The notes: generated by a model not told the origin, from the letters alone. 33,532 nt of DNA from Paracoccaceae bacterium (GCA_014879735.1 JACSRN010000124.1:1-33532); one strand, 5' to 3'; shown: positions 15,373 through 24,327, numbered from the stretch's first letter. Translations and numbers: made by a program.

Positions 15373-15987
15373 ATGCCCAGAACCGCCGCCCTCGCCCTCT
15401 GCCTTGCGCTGATCGCGCAAACCGCGACAGCGCAGGGTGCCGCAGCCCCGGCCCTGGGCCGGGCCGCGTTGGCGGCCGGGCTCTACCACCTCGGCCTGAC
15501 CCAGGGCGACGCGCTGCTGGTCCTGACCGCGGCCCGGTTGCGCCGCGAGGCCGGCCTGCCCGACCACACGGCCGATGGCGGATCCGTCACGCTGCTGACC
15601 TGGCAGGAAATGCTGACCACGGCCCGGCAGCTGGCCGGCGACGATCCCACCCTTCTGGCGCTGGTCGGCGATGCCGAGGCCGAGCGCGACAAGGGCGTGC
15701 GCGTCGGCCCTGCCTATGTGATCGCCCGCATCGCGCCCGGCCTTGGCCCCGATACGCTGGATTACGAATTCAAGGGTGGCGAGGTCGCCGATGTCTATGT
15801 CGAAGGGGCGGCCGGCACCAACCTCGACCTCTATGTCCACGACGAGGCGGGCCGGCTGATCTGCACCGACACCGACCCCTCGAACATTGCCTATTGCAAC
15901 TGGACGCCGCGCCAGGATGCGATCTTTACCGTCACGGTGGAAAACCGCGGCGCCGCCGCAACCGAGTATTTCCTGATCACCAACTGA
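15373..15987 (+). CDS. Secreted PPC-like domain protein 3 (cluster paralogue)
   Basis: The protein has 204 residues. ATG 15373 begins a signal peptide (MPRTAALALCLALIAQTATA), whereas the upstream in-frame ATG codons at 15277 and 15322 would bury it. The module order matches the genes at 6261 and 7057. Helical module one is LAAGLYHLGLTQGDALLVL, and module two is MLTTARQLAGDDPTLLALV. The PPC-like C-terminal domain has AGTNLDLYVHDEAGR, the CX10C pair CTDTDPSNIAYC, and the ending EYFLITN. It lacks the long Ala/Pro linker of paralogue 2. It is followed after 10 bp by caspase 2 on the same strand, so the two are almost surely cotranscribed. This is the strongest physical link between the PPC-like family and a caspase. 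Confidence 0.85.
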   Translation: MPRTAALALCLALIAQTATAQGAAAPALGRAALAAGLYHLGLTQGDALLVLTAARLRREAGLPDHTADGGSVTLLTWQEMLTTARQLAGDDPTLLALVGDAEAERDKGVRVGPAYVIARIAPGLGPDTLDYEFKGGEVADVYVEGAAGTNLDLYVHDEAGRLICTDTDPSNIAYCNWTPRQDAIFTVTVENRGAAATEYFLITN

Positions 15988-15997
15988 GGACCGAACG

Positions 15998-18097
15998 ATG
16001 CTCCGGACACTCCTGCTGACCTCCGCCCTCTGCCTGTTTGCCCTGCCCGCGCTGGCGCGCGAGAACCATGCCCTGCTGATCGCCGCGTCGAAATACGACA
16101 ACCTCGACGAGAAATGGTGGCTGAACGGGCCGGGAAACGACGCAGTCCTGGTTGAGACCTTCCTCAAGACCGAGGCGCCGGTCCCCTTCGCGGACGACAA
16201 TGTCACCGTGCTGGCGGATGCCCCCGGCCATGACCGCGCCACGCTGGACAATATCCGCAAGGCCTTTGCCGATCTGGCCGCAACGGTCGAGCCGGGCGAT
16301 TTCGTCTATCTGCATTTCTCGGGCCATGGCACGCAGGCGCCGGCGGCCGATCCCGATACCGAGCTTGACGGGCTGGACGAATTGTTCCTGCCGGTCGACA
16401 TCGGCAAATGGAGCGACAAGGTCGGCCAGGTCGAGAATGCGCTGGTCGACGACGAGATCGGCCAGATGATCGACGCCATTCGGGCGAAGGGCGCCGATGT
16501 CTGGGTGGTCTTCGACAGTTGCCATTCCGGGACCGCCACCCGCGCGGTCGAGACCGACGACGATGATGTGAGGGTTCGCCAACTCGACCCCTCGGCCCTT
16601 GGCGTGCCCGATGTCGAGGCGATGTCGGATGTCGTCACCCGAGGGGTGGGCGAGGATCCCCGCGCCACGCCCGAGGCGCCGATGGATCAGGCCGACGAAG
16701 CCAGCGCCGCCGATGCGCCCGGCATGGGCAGCATCGTCGCCTTCTATGCCGCCCAGACCAACGAGGTGACGCCGGAGAAGAAACTGCCCAAGGGCGATCC
16801 GCAGCGAAAGCCGCAGGGCGTCTTCACCTATACGCTGTTCGAGACGCTGGCCGAATATCCCAATGCCACCTATGGACAGGTCGCGCAGGAATTGCTGCGC
16901 AAGTATTCGGTGAAGAACCTGGCCAAGGCGACGCCGCTGTTCGAGGGCGATCTCGACCGGACCGTCTTCGACGCCGCCCCCGGCGAGCGCGTGTCGCAAT
17001 GGCAGGCAGAGGTCGACGGCACCAGCTTCACCATCCCGGCGGGCACGCTGCACGGGCTGTCGCTGGGCGACGAACTGGCGGTCATGCCGACCGCCGCCGG
17101 GGCCACGGACGCGGCCATCGGCTATGCGAAGATCACCCGCATCGACACATTCACCGCCACGGCGGAGCCGGTGGCAGAGGCCGACAAGGTGCTGCCTGCC
17201 GAACTGCCGAAGGGGCTTTACCTGCGCAAGCTCGATTCCGCGGTCGACTATGGTCTGACCGTGGCCCTGCCGCCCGCGGGCAGTGCACCCGCCGACATGC
17301 TGCTTTCGGCGCTTGGCGCGCTGCAGGAGGCCGCGGGGCCGCGGCTGAATTTCGTGCAGGCCGGGCAGGAGGCGGACCTGACGCTGGCCGTCCTGCCCGA
17401 CAGCAGCCGCCCCGATGCGATCTGGGTCCTGCCGGGCACCGGCCTGATCGAGGATCCGGCCACCACGCCCTCGGTCGGCACCGCCGACAAGAGCGCCGAT
17501 CAGGTGGCGTTGACCCTGGTCGACACGTTGCAGCGCATGTCCAAGGCGCTGAACCTGATGAAGGTGGGCAATGCAGTCGGCACCGGCGATCTGGACGTCG
17601 AGATCGAAATGCAGACCCGCAATGCCGACGAGCCGAAGCTGCGCGCCCTGCCGCCCACGCCAGTGCCCACCCTTCTGCCCGATGACGAGGTGCATGTGCT
17701 GGCCCGCAACAACATGGACATCGCGGTGGATGTGAACGTCCTCTACATCGGGGCCGACTATTCGATCACCCACTGGTTCTCGGGCCGCCTGCAGCCGGGC
17801 GACGAGTTGAAAAAGCCGCTCTTTGCCATCGGCGACGAGGAACTGGGCGAGGAACGCATGATCGTGGTCGTCACCCCGGCGAAAAAGCACAGCCAGGTCG
17901 AAGACCTGTCCTATCTGGCGCAGGACGCGCTGGACACGATGCGGGCGGTCGGCGACGGTTTTGACCAGGCGCTCGAGGACGCGGGCTTCGGCGAAACCAC
18001 CCGCAGTGCCGTGCCGCTGGCCGATACCGGCGCGGATGCCGGTCCCGCGCCGATGGTGCTGCAGATCGAGGTCAAGACCCGGGCGGTGGGGGACTGA
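15998..18097 (+). CDS. Secreted caspase-fold cysteine protease 2 (peptidase C14, orthocaspase-like)
   Basis: The protein has 699 residues with a signal peptide (MLRTLLLTSALCLFALPALA). The C14 domain begins ENHALLIAASKYDNL. It has catalytic His110 (FVYLHFSGHGTQ) and Cys175 (WVVFDSCHSGT), with LDELFLPVD between them and the ENALVDDEI motif shared with caspase 1. An acidic insert follows the Cys (ETDDDDVRVRQLDP). The C-terminal half includes ARNNMDIAVDVNVLYIGADY, equivalent to the DUF4384-like region of caspase 1. GAGG precedes the start. It is probably exported and, by family precedent, cleaves after Arg or Lys. It is cotranscribed with PPC-like gene 3 and shares the divergent promoter region with the HtrA-like operon. 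Confidence 0.92.
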   Translation: MLRTLLLTSALCLFALPALARENHALLIAASKYDNLDEKWWLNGPGNDAVLVETFLKTEAPVPFADDNVTVLADAPGHDRATLDNIRKAFADLAATVEPGDFVYLHFSGHGTQAPAADPDTELDGLDELFLPVDIGKWSDKVGQVENALVDDEIGQMIDAIRAKGADVWVVFDSCHSGTATRAVETDDDDVRVRQLDPSALGVPDVEAMSDVVTRGVGEDPRATPEAPMDQADEASAADAPGMGSIVAFYAAQTNEVTPEKKLPKGDPQRKPQGVFTYTLFETLAEYPNATYGQVAQELLRKYSVKNLAKATPLFEGDLDRTVFDAAPGERVSQWQAEVDGTSFTIPAGTLHGLSLGDELAVMPTAAGATDAAIGYAKITRIDTFTATAEPVAEADKVLPAELPKGLYLRKLDSAVDYGLTVALPPAGSAPADMLLSALGALQEAAGPRLNFVQAGQEADLTLAVLPDSSRPDAIWVLPGTGLIEDPATTPSVGTADKSADQVALTLVDTLQRMSKALNLMKVGNAVGTGDLDVEIEMQTRNADEPKLRALPPTPVPTLLPDDEVHVLARNNMDIAVDVNVLYIGADYSITHWFSGRLQPGDELKKPLFAIGDEELGEERMIVVVTPAKKHSQVEDLSYLAQDALDTMRAVGDGFDQALEDAGFGETTRSAVPLADTGADAGPAPMVLQIEVKTRAVGD

Positions 18098-18356
18098 CCC
18101 GCCACCCCGGCCGGGCCATGCGGCGATCACGCCTTCACCACAACAGACAGCAGCGCCGGATGTCTGCCGGTGCTGCTCTCCTTGCCTCTTGCTTCCCCGG
18201 GGGCCTTCTTCCTGGGGGCCTTCTTCCTTCGGCCTGACTGAGGCCGGCGTGGCGGCCGGCGCGGCCAGCGGCCTCTCCGCTCGCTGCCGTGCCAAGGCCG
18301 TACCAGGGACGCCGGCCGCCGGCCATGGCGGACAATCCAGCGCTTTCCGCGGCGTT
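18098..18356. other. Non-coding spacer with a 15-bp direct repeat
   Basis: A 260-bp gap separates convergent caspase 2 and the FAD oxidase. It contains two adjacent copies of a GGGGGCCTTCTTCCT unit (about 18199-18228). G/C-rich imperfect dyads follow but no clear terminator. No gene is supported. Confidence 0.5.
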
Positions 18357-19772
18357 CTATCCGGCGGCGGGAATCACCTTGCCGGGGTTCATCAGCCCTG
18401 CCGGATCCAGCGCGGACTTGACCGCCCGCATCACATCCAGCGCCACCGGATCCTTCCGGCGCCGCATGGACGACAGTTTCGACAGCCCGATCCCGTGCTC
18501 GGCGCTGAAACTGCCGCCGAGTTCCTGCACCACATCCTCGACCGTCTCCATGACGGCATCCTTCAGGCCGGCGTCATCGCGGCTGGGGAATATGGTGAAA
18601 TGCAGGTTTCCATCGCCCAGATGGCCCACCGTCTGCGTGGAATGCCCGGGGTCGAGCCGGGTCAGCCGGGCTGCCGCCTCCTGCAGGAAGGGTTCCACCC
18701 GGTCAAGCGGCAGGCAGACGTCGGTGTCGACCACCGGGCTCAGGCCGACACCGATCTCGGCCGCAGCCTCGCGCCGCGCCCACATCCGCAGGCGCTGCGA
18801 CTCGTTCTGCGCCACTACGGCATCCTGGATCAGCCCCTCGTCCAGCATGCCCACCAGCACCCGCTCCAGCGTCGCCACCAGCGGAACCGAGCCGTCCAGC
18901 CGCGGCGCCGCCTCTTCTGGCACGGTCGTCGCCGCCTCGACCAGCAGCGTCACCTCGGGGATGGCGTCGAAGGCCAGCCCCAGATCGGGCCGCACCTCTG
19001 CCAGCCGGCGTGAATAGGCGGCGGGCATGAATTCGAAGCCTTCGACCCGGCCGCCCGTCGCTTCCTGCAGCCGGTTCAGCAGCGGCAGCGCCTCGGTCAG
19101 CGAGCGCGCGGCCACCGTCGCCGTGGCATAGGCGCGCGGCTTCGGCACCAGCTTCATCACCGCGGCGGTGATGATGCCCAGCGTCCCTTCGGCGCCGATG
19201 AACAACTGCTTCAGATCATAGCCGGAATTGTCCTTGTGCAGTTCGCTCATCAGGTTCAGCACCCGGCCATCGGCCAGCACCACCTCAAGCCCGAGGCACA
19301 GCCCCCGCGTCGAGCCATAGCGCAGCACGTTCGAGCCGCCGGCATTGGTCGACAGCACCCCGCCAATCATGGCCGAGCCACGAGCGCCGAACCACAGCGG
19401 AAAGTACAGGCCTTCGGGCTCCACCGCCTCATGGATGCGCTGCAGGACGACGCCGGCCTCGACAAGGACCAGCCGGGCGTCGCGGCGGATTTCCCGGATG
19501 CGGTTCATCCGTTCCAGGCTGATCATCAGCCCGCCCGTGGTCATGGTGCCGCCGACCAGCCCGGTATTGCCCGAAACGGGAACAACCGGCACGCCATGGG
19601 CCGCCGCGGCCCGCACCGCCGCCGCAACCCCGGCGGTATCGGCCGGCCGCGCCACGGCCAGCGGCGCGCCCTCGTACTTGCCCATCCAATCGCGGGCATG
19701 CCGCGCCGTCTCGGCCCCGGTCAGGACATGGGCTTCACCCAGAATGCCGCGCAACTCGTCGATCAGCCCCAT
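18357..19772 (-). CDS. FAD-binding 2-hydroxyacid oxidase/dehydrogenase (GlcD/DLD family)
   Basis: The protein has 471 residues from ATG 19772, chosen because GGAGGG lies about 7 bp upstream. The N-terminal FAD-binding (PCMH/VAO-type) domain has VVPVSGNTGLVGGT and the STNAGGSNVLRYGSTRG segment. The C-terminal FAD-oxidase domain has GHLGDGNLHF, whose His residues are metal ligands in relatives, and SAEHGIGLSK. Relatives oxidise D-lactate, glycolate or D-2-hydroxyglutarate and pass electrons to quinone or a flavoprotein. The substrate cannot be told from sequence alone. No glcE or glcF is beside it, which argues against glycolate oxidase and for a stand-alone D-2-hydroxyacid dehydrogenase. Confidence 0.9.
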   Translation of the reverse strand: MGLIDELRGILGEAHVLTGAETARHARDWMGKYEGAPLAVARPADTAGVAAAVRAAAAHGVPVVPVSGNTGLVGGTMTTGGLMISLERMNRIREIRRDARLVLVEAGVVLQRIHEAVEPEGLYFPLWFGARGSAMIGGVLSTNAGGSNVLRYGSTRGLCLGLEVVLADGRVLNLMSELHKDNSGYDLKQLFIGAEGTLGIITAAVMKLVPKPRAYATATVAARSLTEALPLLNRLQEATGGRVEGFEFMPAAYSRRLAEVRPDLGLAFDAIPEVTLLVEAATTVPEEAAPRLDGSVPLVATLERVLVGMLDEGLIQDAVVAQNESQRLRMWARREAAAEIGVGLSPVVDTDVCLPLDRVEPFLQEAAARLTRLDPGHSTQTVGHLGDGNLHFTIFPSRDDAGLKDAVMETVEDVVQELGGSFSAEHGIGLSKLSSMRRRKDPVALDVMRAVKSALDPAGLMNPGKVIPAAG

Positions 19773-20201
19773 GGCCTGCCCTCCCCGCCGTCCTGCCATC
19801 CGCGCAGTCCTGCGGTCAGGCTAGCGAATGCCCGCGGGAAGAGCCAGAGGCCGCACTCGCGCCGATGCAGCGCCGGGGCCAGGACGGCCCGCGACACATG
19901 CGGCCTGCAACACATGCGGCTGGCGGCGCATGCGGTCTGCGGCACATGACGCCCGTGCGCGACGGATCTCGGGCGAATGATGGCGCGCGCCATGCCGGTG
20001 GTTTTTCGCCATTCCGCTGGTCCCTCCCGACGGGCCGCGCAACGGCGCGCCCCGCGGCGCCCCTGGCCGGACCGGCACATGCCCGGCGGCCGGCCGTCAG
20101 ACCGTACGGACAGGCAGACCGCGCGCACAGGCGGCCGGGGCCGCCCCGGTGCGGCCTGGCAAAGCGCGGGCGACAGGCGCCGGCGGTGCATGCCGGGTGG
20201 T
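19773..20201. other. Non-coding spacer upstream of the FAD oxidase
   Basis: This 430-bp gap is very GC-rich. Its only clear structure is the 16-bp tandem repeat at 19895-19958. Open frames across it have no recognisable protein features. Confidence 0.55.
19895..19958. repeat. 16-bp tandem repeat, 4 degenerate units
   Basis: Units at 19895-19910, 19911-19926, 19927-19942 and 19943-19958 follow CACATGCGGCCTGCAA with progressive changes. Each unit keeps a CATG core. It lies in non-coding sequence between two minus-strand genes. Confidence 0.75.
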
Positions 20202-22199
20202 TCAGTTTCCGCCCAGCAGCCCTTCCAGCAGTTTGCCCGCTTCCTTTTCCAGCGCCTCCTGCGCCCGGCGTTTCGCGGCATCCTCCAGGCTCTCGCCATC
20301 GGCGCGCTCGATCCCCAGTTCCTCCTGCAGCTTTTTCTCCAGTTCGGCCTTGGCCCTGGCCTCGGTCGCCTTCGCCTCGGCCTCCATCTTCTCGCGCGCG
20401 ATGCTTTCCAGATCGAGGTGGAAAGTCGGATCGGCCCAGGCCCCAGTGATCCGCAGTGGCACCATCACGCCCCCCGTCCCGTCCTCGCCCGGAAAGGCCA
20501 CGGGCCGGATGCTGTAGTCCAGATTGCGCGCGCCCAACCCGACCGTACCGGCCCCGGTTGCCACCAGATAGGGCGCCTGCAGCTTCAGATCGCCATTCGA
20601 CAACACGCCGTCGGCCATCGAGAAACTGCCCGACACGCCGTCGAAGATCGTCTTCTGCCCCTCGCCCACATAGGAGGTGTCCAGCGTCCGCAACATCCCC
20701 GCCACATCCAGCCCGCGCACTTCGCCCTTGCCCAGCGCCAGCCGTCCCTCGCCCTTGAGGCTTTTCATGATCGCGTCGACCGAATTGCCGATGCCCAGAA
20801 ACTTCACGTTCAGGTTGCCCTGGCCGATCAGCCGGTCCCAGCCGATCAGGTCGGACAGCAGATCCTGCATCTGCAGGTTCGCAAACATCAGATCGCCGCC
20901 GACCGACAGGCCGCCCCGCCCGTTCGCCACGAACTGGCCCGCGATCTCGCCGCCATAGGCCGTCACCTTGGCCAGGTCGAAGACTGCGCGGGCGCGGTCC
21001 AGCGTCACGACCATCCGCGTCTCGCCCAGCTTGAGGCCACCCAGATCGACCGACCCCGCAACCAGCGCCACCGCCGCATCCATCGCGCCAAGGCCTGACA
21101 CATCGATCTCTGCCTTGGGCCAGCCGGTTTCGGCCACCGGCGCCGAGCCGCCGCCGCCGCCCGAAGCTGCCGGCGCGGCCGTCCCGGTCGAGAAAGCCAG
21201 CGCGGGGGAACGCAGGCTGGCCGAAAGCTTCGGCCGGTCCTTGCCCGGCGCCAGATCCAGATCGCCGCTCAGCCGGTTGCCATCGGCCTCGATCATGGCG
21301 CCGCGCAGATAGGCCACGCCAGCCTCGTCCAGCGTGAAGCTGCCAGTGACCGCCAGCCGGTCGCGGCCGAAGCCTTGCGGCAATTCGGGCGCCGCCGTTC
21401 CCGCCAGCGCCGACACCGCAGCCAGATCGGCAAGATCGGCCTCCAGCGTCCCTTCGGCTACCAGCGGCTGCCAGCCGGCGCGCCCGTCGAAGGCAAGGCG
21501 TGACCCGCCGGCGGTGGCCGAGAGCGTCACCGGCACCACGCGCCCTTCGGTAAAGGCCGAAAACACGCCGATTTCCGCCACGATTCCGGCCTTTTGCCCA
21601 GCCGTCACCGCCGAGGCCTTCAGCGTGAACGGCCCCGAGAAATCCGGAATCGCCAGGTCAAGATCGACATCGTCCAGCGTCACGTCCCGGCCGGCCGCAT
21701 GGTCGACGAAGCGGATCGTGCCGCCGCGGATCGCCCCCTTTTCCAGCGTATAGGCGCGGCCCACGCCGGGCGTCGCGGCGCTGACCTCTCCGGCAGAGTC
21801 CCCTTCGCCGCCGCCGCCGAAGACCCAGTTCTCCTGCCCGTTCTTCGCCCGTTCCAGCAGGATGCGCGGCCGCTCGGCCGAAAGCCCGAGAATGCGGATA
21901 TCGCCGCCAAGCAGGGCTGAGGCATTGATCTCGATCACCAGCCGGTCGGCCGCGAACATCGGGCCATCCTCGTCCGACCATTCGGCATTGGCAATGGAAA
22001 CCGGCCCGGTTGCCACGCCCAGGACCGGCCAGAACCGCGGCGAGACACCGCCCTCGATCCGCAACTCCCGCCCGGTCAACCGCTGGAACTGTGCCGTCGC
22101 CATCGCGGCGATCCGTTCCGCCGGGATCAGCGCCACCCCGCCGGCAACCACTGCCACCAGGGCCACCAGCACGACAACAATCCGCAAAATCCACCGCAT
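20202..22199 (-). CDS. AsmA family protein (membrane-anchored, periplasmic)
   Basis: The protein has 665 residues. An N-terminal membrane anchor (MRWILRIVVVLVALVAVVAG) is followed by the AsmA N-terminal pattern: IPAERIAAMATAQFQRLTGR, the GVSPRFWPVLGVATGPV segment, and ADRLVIEINASALLGGDIRI. The long beta-rich body is followed by a conserved AsmA C-terminal part (GRLALGKGEVRGLDVAGML, LDLESIAREKMEAEAKATEA) and a charged helical tail. AsmA-like proteins belong to the bridge-like lipid-transfer superfamily and affect outer-membrane phospholipid or LPS homeostasis. It appears to be a single gene, with no obvious operon partner. Confidence 0.9.
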   Translation of the reverse strand: MRWILRIVVVLVALVAVVAGGVALIPAERIAAMATAQFQRLTGRELRIEGGVSPRFWPVLGVATGPVSIANAEWSDEDGPMFAADRLVIEINASALLGGDIRILGLSAERPRILLERAKNGQENWVFGGGGEGDSAGEVSAATPGVGRAYTLEKGAIRGGTIRFVDHAAGRDVTLDDVDLDLAIPDFSGPFTLKASAVTAGQKAGIVAEIGVFSAFTEGRVVPVTLSATAGGSRLAFDGRAGWQPLVAEGTLEADLADLAAVSALAGTAAPELPQGFGRDRLAVTGSFTLDEAGVAYLRGAMIEADGNRLSGDLDLAPGKDRPKLSASLRSPALAFSTGTAAPAASGGGGGSAPVAETGWPKAEIDVSGLGAMDAAVALVAGSVDLGGLKLGETRMVVTLDRARAVFDLAKVTAYGGEIAGQFVANGRGGLSVGGDLMFANLQMQDLLSDLIGWDRLIGQGNLNVKFLGIGNSVDAIMKSLKGEGRLALGKGEVRGLDVAGMLRTLDTSYVGEGQKTIFDGVSGSFSMADGVLSNGDLKLQAPYLVATGAGTVGLGARNLDYSIRPVAFPGEDGTGGVMVPLRITGAWADPTFHLDLESIAREKMEAEAKATEARAKAELEKKLQEELGIERADGESLEDAAKRRAQEALEKEAGKLLEGLLGGN

Positions 22200-22319
22200 C
22201 GTCTGCCTCGAACCGTTTCTCGTTTGGAACCGAGCCTAGGGGGGCGGGGCCGGTCTCGGCAAGCCGCCGCTTGCGAAACCATGCGCTGCGGGCATCATGT
22301 TGCCGAGGGGCCCGGCATT

Positions 22320-22724
22320 CTATTCCGGCGGCGTCCAACTGACGGAATAATTGCCCTGCAGCGCCCGATAGGGGTCGCAGGCGATCCCCTCGCCGACGCT
22401 GACCGTGATCTGGGGATTGCCTCCTTCGACATCGATGTCGCATCCGTCCAGGGTGATCCGCTGGCGGTACCGTTCGTTGATGACGATGAACTCCGCCTGA
22501 ACCGCACCGACGTTGGCGCCATCGCCCGAATCCTTGTCATAAAGGGCGATGGAGGGGCGTTCTGCCCCGTCTGAATTGGAAATGTAATACCAATCGAGAT
22601 AAATGAGCCAAGCCTCCCGGCTGTCGTGTTTCCAGATGCCCGTGCCGCCCATGACGGCATCGGCGGTGACAGGGGCTGCGGCAAAGATCAACCCGCCCAA
22701 AGCCACCAGAAATTGCAGTCGCAT
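22320..22724 (-). CDS. Small secreted protein of unknown function
   Basis: The protein has 134 residues. ATG 22724 is chosen because GGAGGG precedes it and a signal peptide follows ([20 protein letters not shown]). The mature part contains [20 protein letters not shown] and [20 protein letters not shown]. Two cysteines (in LDGCDID and GIACDPY) could form a disulfide. I recognise no family. It is divergent from rimO, and the stop is close to the 5' side of the AsmA gene on the same strand. Confidence 0.7.
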   Translation of the reverse strand: MRLQFLVALGGLIFAAAPVTADAVMGGTGIWKHDSREAWLIYLDWYYISNSDGAERPSIALYDKDSGDGANVGAVQAEFIVINERYRQRITLDGCDIDVEGGNPQITVSVGEGIACDPYRALQGNYSVSWTPPE

Positions 22725-22784
22725 GATCGCCCTCCCTTGCCGGTGGTCGGTGCCGAGACCGGCGCCGCGCAAGGATGCGGGAGT

Positions 22785-22838
22785 CCGATTTTTCCGGCAA
22801 TACCGATTTTCCGGGCTTTCCCGGTTTCGCCGGCTTCC
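22785..22838. repeat. 9-bp tandem repeat, 6 degenerate units
   Basis: Six consecutive 9-bp units start at 22785, 22794, 22803, 22812, 22821 and 22830, each beginning CCG or CGG and mostly ending in a T-rich part (CCGATTTTT, CCGATTTTC, CCGGTTTCG). They sit in the divergent spacer between the small secreted protein and rimO, where promoters would be expected. Confidence 0.7.
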
Positions 22839-22914
22839 TGACCGTGCCGCGGGGCGAACCGCTTGCCGCACATCCCCCTACCCTCGCCCGGCGCGAGTGG
22901 CTATATCGGCGGCC

Positions 22915-24273
22915 ATGTCGCAGAACCCGCCGCTCCTCCGCCCCGATCTTGCCCGCGCCACCATCCCAGACGAGCAGCGCGAAGGCCAGCCGACCATCGG
23001 CATGGTCTCGCTCGGCTGTCCCAAGGCGCTGGTCGACAGCGAACGCATCCTGACCCGGCTGCGCGCCGAGGGCTATGCCATCAGCCCGGACTACAAGGGC
23101 GCCGATGCCGTTATCGTCAACACCTGCGGCTTTCTCGACAGCGCCAAGGCGGAAAGCCTTGATGCCATCGGCGAGGCGCTGCGCGAGAATGGCCGGGTCA
23201 TCGTCACCGGCTGCCTGGGCGCCGAACCGGGCTACATCACCGGCGCCCATCCCAAGGTCCTCGCCGTCACTGGCCCGCAGCAATACGAAGCCGTGCTCGA
23301 CGCCGTCCACCGCAGCGTGCCGCCCTCGCCCGATCCCTTTGTCGACCTGATCCCGGCCCAGGGCATCAAGCTGACGCCGCGGCACTACAGCTATCTGAAG
23401 ATCTCTGAAGGCTGCGACCACAAGTGCCGGTTCTGCATCATCCCGGACATGCGCGGACGCCTGGTCAGCCGCCCTGCGCGCGCCGTGCTGCGCGAGGCGG
23501 AAAAGCTGGTCGAGGCGGGGGTGAGGGAGCTTCTGGTCATCAGCCAGGACACTTCGGCCTATGGTACCGACTGGAAGGGCCGCGACGATAAATTTCCCAT
23601 CCTGCCGCTGGCACGCGACCTCGGGTCGCTCGGCGTCTGGGTCAGGATGCACTATGTCTATCCCTATCCGCATGTCCGCGATCTGGTGCCGCTGATGGCC
23701 GAGGGGCGGATCCTGCCCTATCTCGACATCCCGTTCCAGCACGCCCACCCCGATGTGCTGCGGCGCATGGCCCGCCCCGCCGCCGCAGCGCGCACGCTGG
23801 ACGAAATCGCTGCCTGGCGCCGCGACTGCCCCGATATCGTCCTGCGCTCGACCTTCATCGTCGGCTATCCCGGCGAGACGGAGACCGAATTCCAGACCCT
23901 GCTCGACTGGCTGGACGAGGCGCAGCTCGACCGTGTCGGCTGCTTCCAGTACGAAAATGTCGCCGGCGCGCGATCGAATGCGCTGCCCGATCATGTGCCC
24001 GAGGCGGTGAAGGCGGAACGCTACGCACGCTTCATGGAAAAGGCGCAGGCGATATCGGCGGCGAAGCTGGCCGCCAAGGTCGGGCGGCGGATCGAGGTCA
24101 TCGTCGACGAGGTCGACGCCGAGGGCGCCACCTGCCGCAGCATGGCCGATGCGCCGGAAATCGACGGCAACCTTTTTCTCGATTCGGACTTCGAGACCCT
24201 CGTCCCCGGCGACATCCTTACCGTCGAGGTCGACGAGGCCGGCGAATACGACCTCTGGGGCCGGCGCGTCTGA
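22915..24273 (+). CDS. rimO: Ribosomal protein S12 (aspartate)-methylthiotransferase RimO
   Basis: The protein has 452 residues from ATG 22915. The N-terminal MTTase domain has three conserved cysteines, Cys35 ([13 protein letters not shown]), Cys71 ([10 protein letters not shown]) and Cys100 (GCLGAE), for the auxiliary 4Fe-4S cluster. The radical-SAM motif CDHKCRFC (Cys167, 171, 174) binds the second cluster. The [10 protein letters not shown] and [12 protein letters not shown] forms are the RimO rather than the MiaB variants. A C-terminal TRAM domain ends [10 protein letters not shown]. The cytosolic enzyme adds a methylthio group to the conserved Asp of ribosomal protein S12. It is a single gene, convergent with the PRC-barrel gene. 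Confidence 0.96.
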   Translation: MSQNPPLLRPDLARATIPDEQREGQPTIGMVSLGCPKALVDSERILTRLRAEGYAISPDYKGADAVIVNTCGFLDSAKAESLDAIGEALRENGRVIVTGCLGAEPGYITGAHPKVLAVTGPQQYEAVLDAVHRSVPPSPDPFVDLIPAQGIKLTPRHYSYLKISEGCDHKCRFCIIPDMRGRLVSRPARAVLREAEKLVEAGVRELLVISQDTSAYGTDWKGRDDKFPILPLARDLGSLGVWVRMHYVYPYPHVRDLVPLMAEGRILPYLDIPFQHAHPDVLRRMARPAAAARTLDEIAAWRRDCPDIVLRSTFIVGYPGETETEFQTLLDWLDEAQLDRVGCFQYENVAGARSNALPDHVPEAVKAERYARFMEKAQAISAAKLAAKVGRRIEVIVDEVDAEGATCRSMADAPEIDGNLFLDSDFETLVPGDILTVEVDEAGEYDLWGRRV

Positions 24274-24311
24274 TCCCCACGGCCCGATCCCGCGCCTCTG
24301 GCACCATCCGC

Positions 24312-24327
24312 GACCGGCGCGCCGGTC
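24312..24327. terminator. 16-bp perfect palindrome between convergent genes
   Basis: GACCGGCGCGCCGGTC is its own reverse complement and lies in the 60-bp gap between the stops of rimO (+) and the PRC-barrel gene (-). It could act as a bidirectional terminator hairpin, though there is no loop and no T-run. Confidence 0.35.

Noticed and set aside
6261-18097. Cytosolic anti-phage caspase/protease defence system
   Set aside because: All protease and PPC-like products carry export signals and no nucleotide sensor, gasdermin or STAND ATPase is present, so a cytosolic abortive-infection model does not fit.
15977-18295. A 772-codon minus-strand open frame over caspase 2
   Set aside because: The plus-strand caspase has a signal peptide, dyad and ribosome binding site. 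The antisense frame has none of these.
19763-20299. A 178-codon minus-strand open frame in the spacer
   Set aside because: It is Arg- and Pro-rich, overlaps two real genes at its ends and includes the 16-bp repeats. No protein features are seen.
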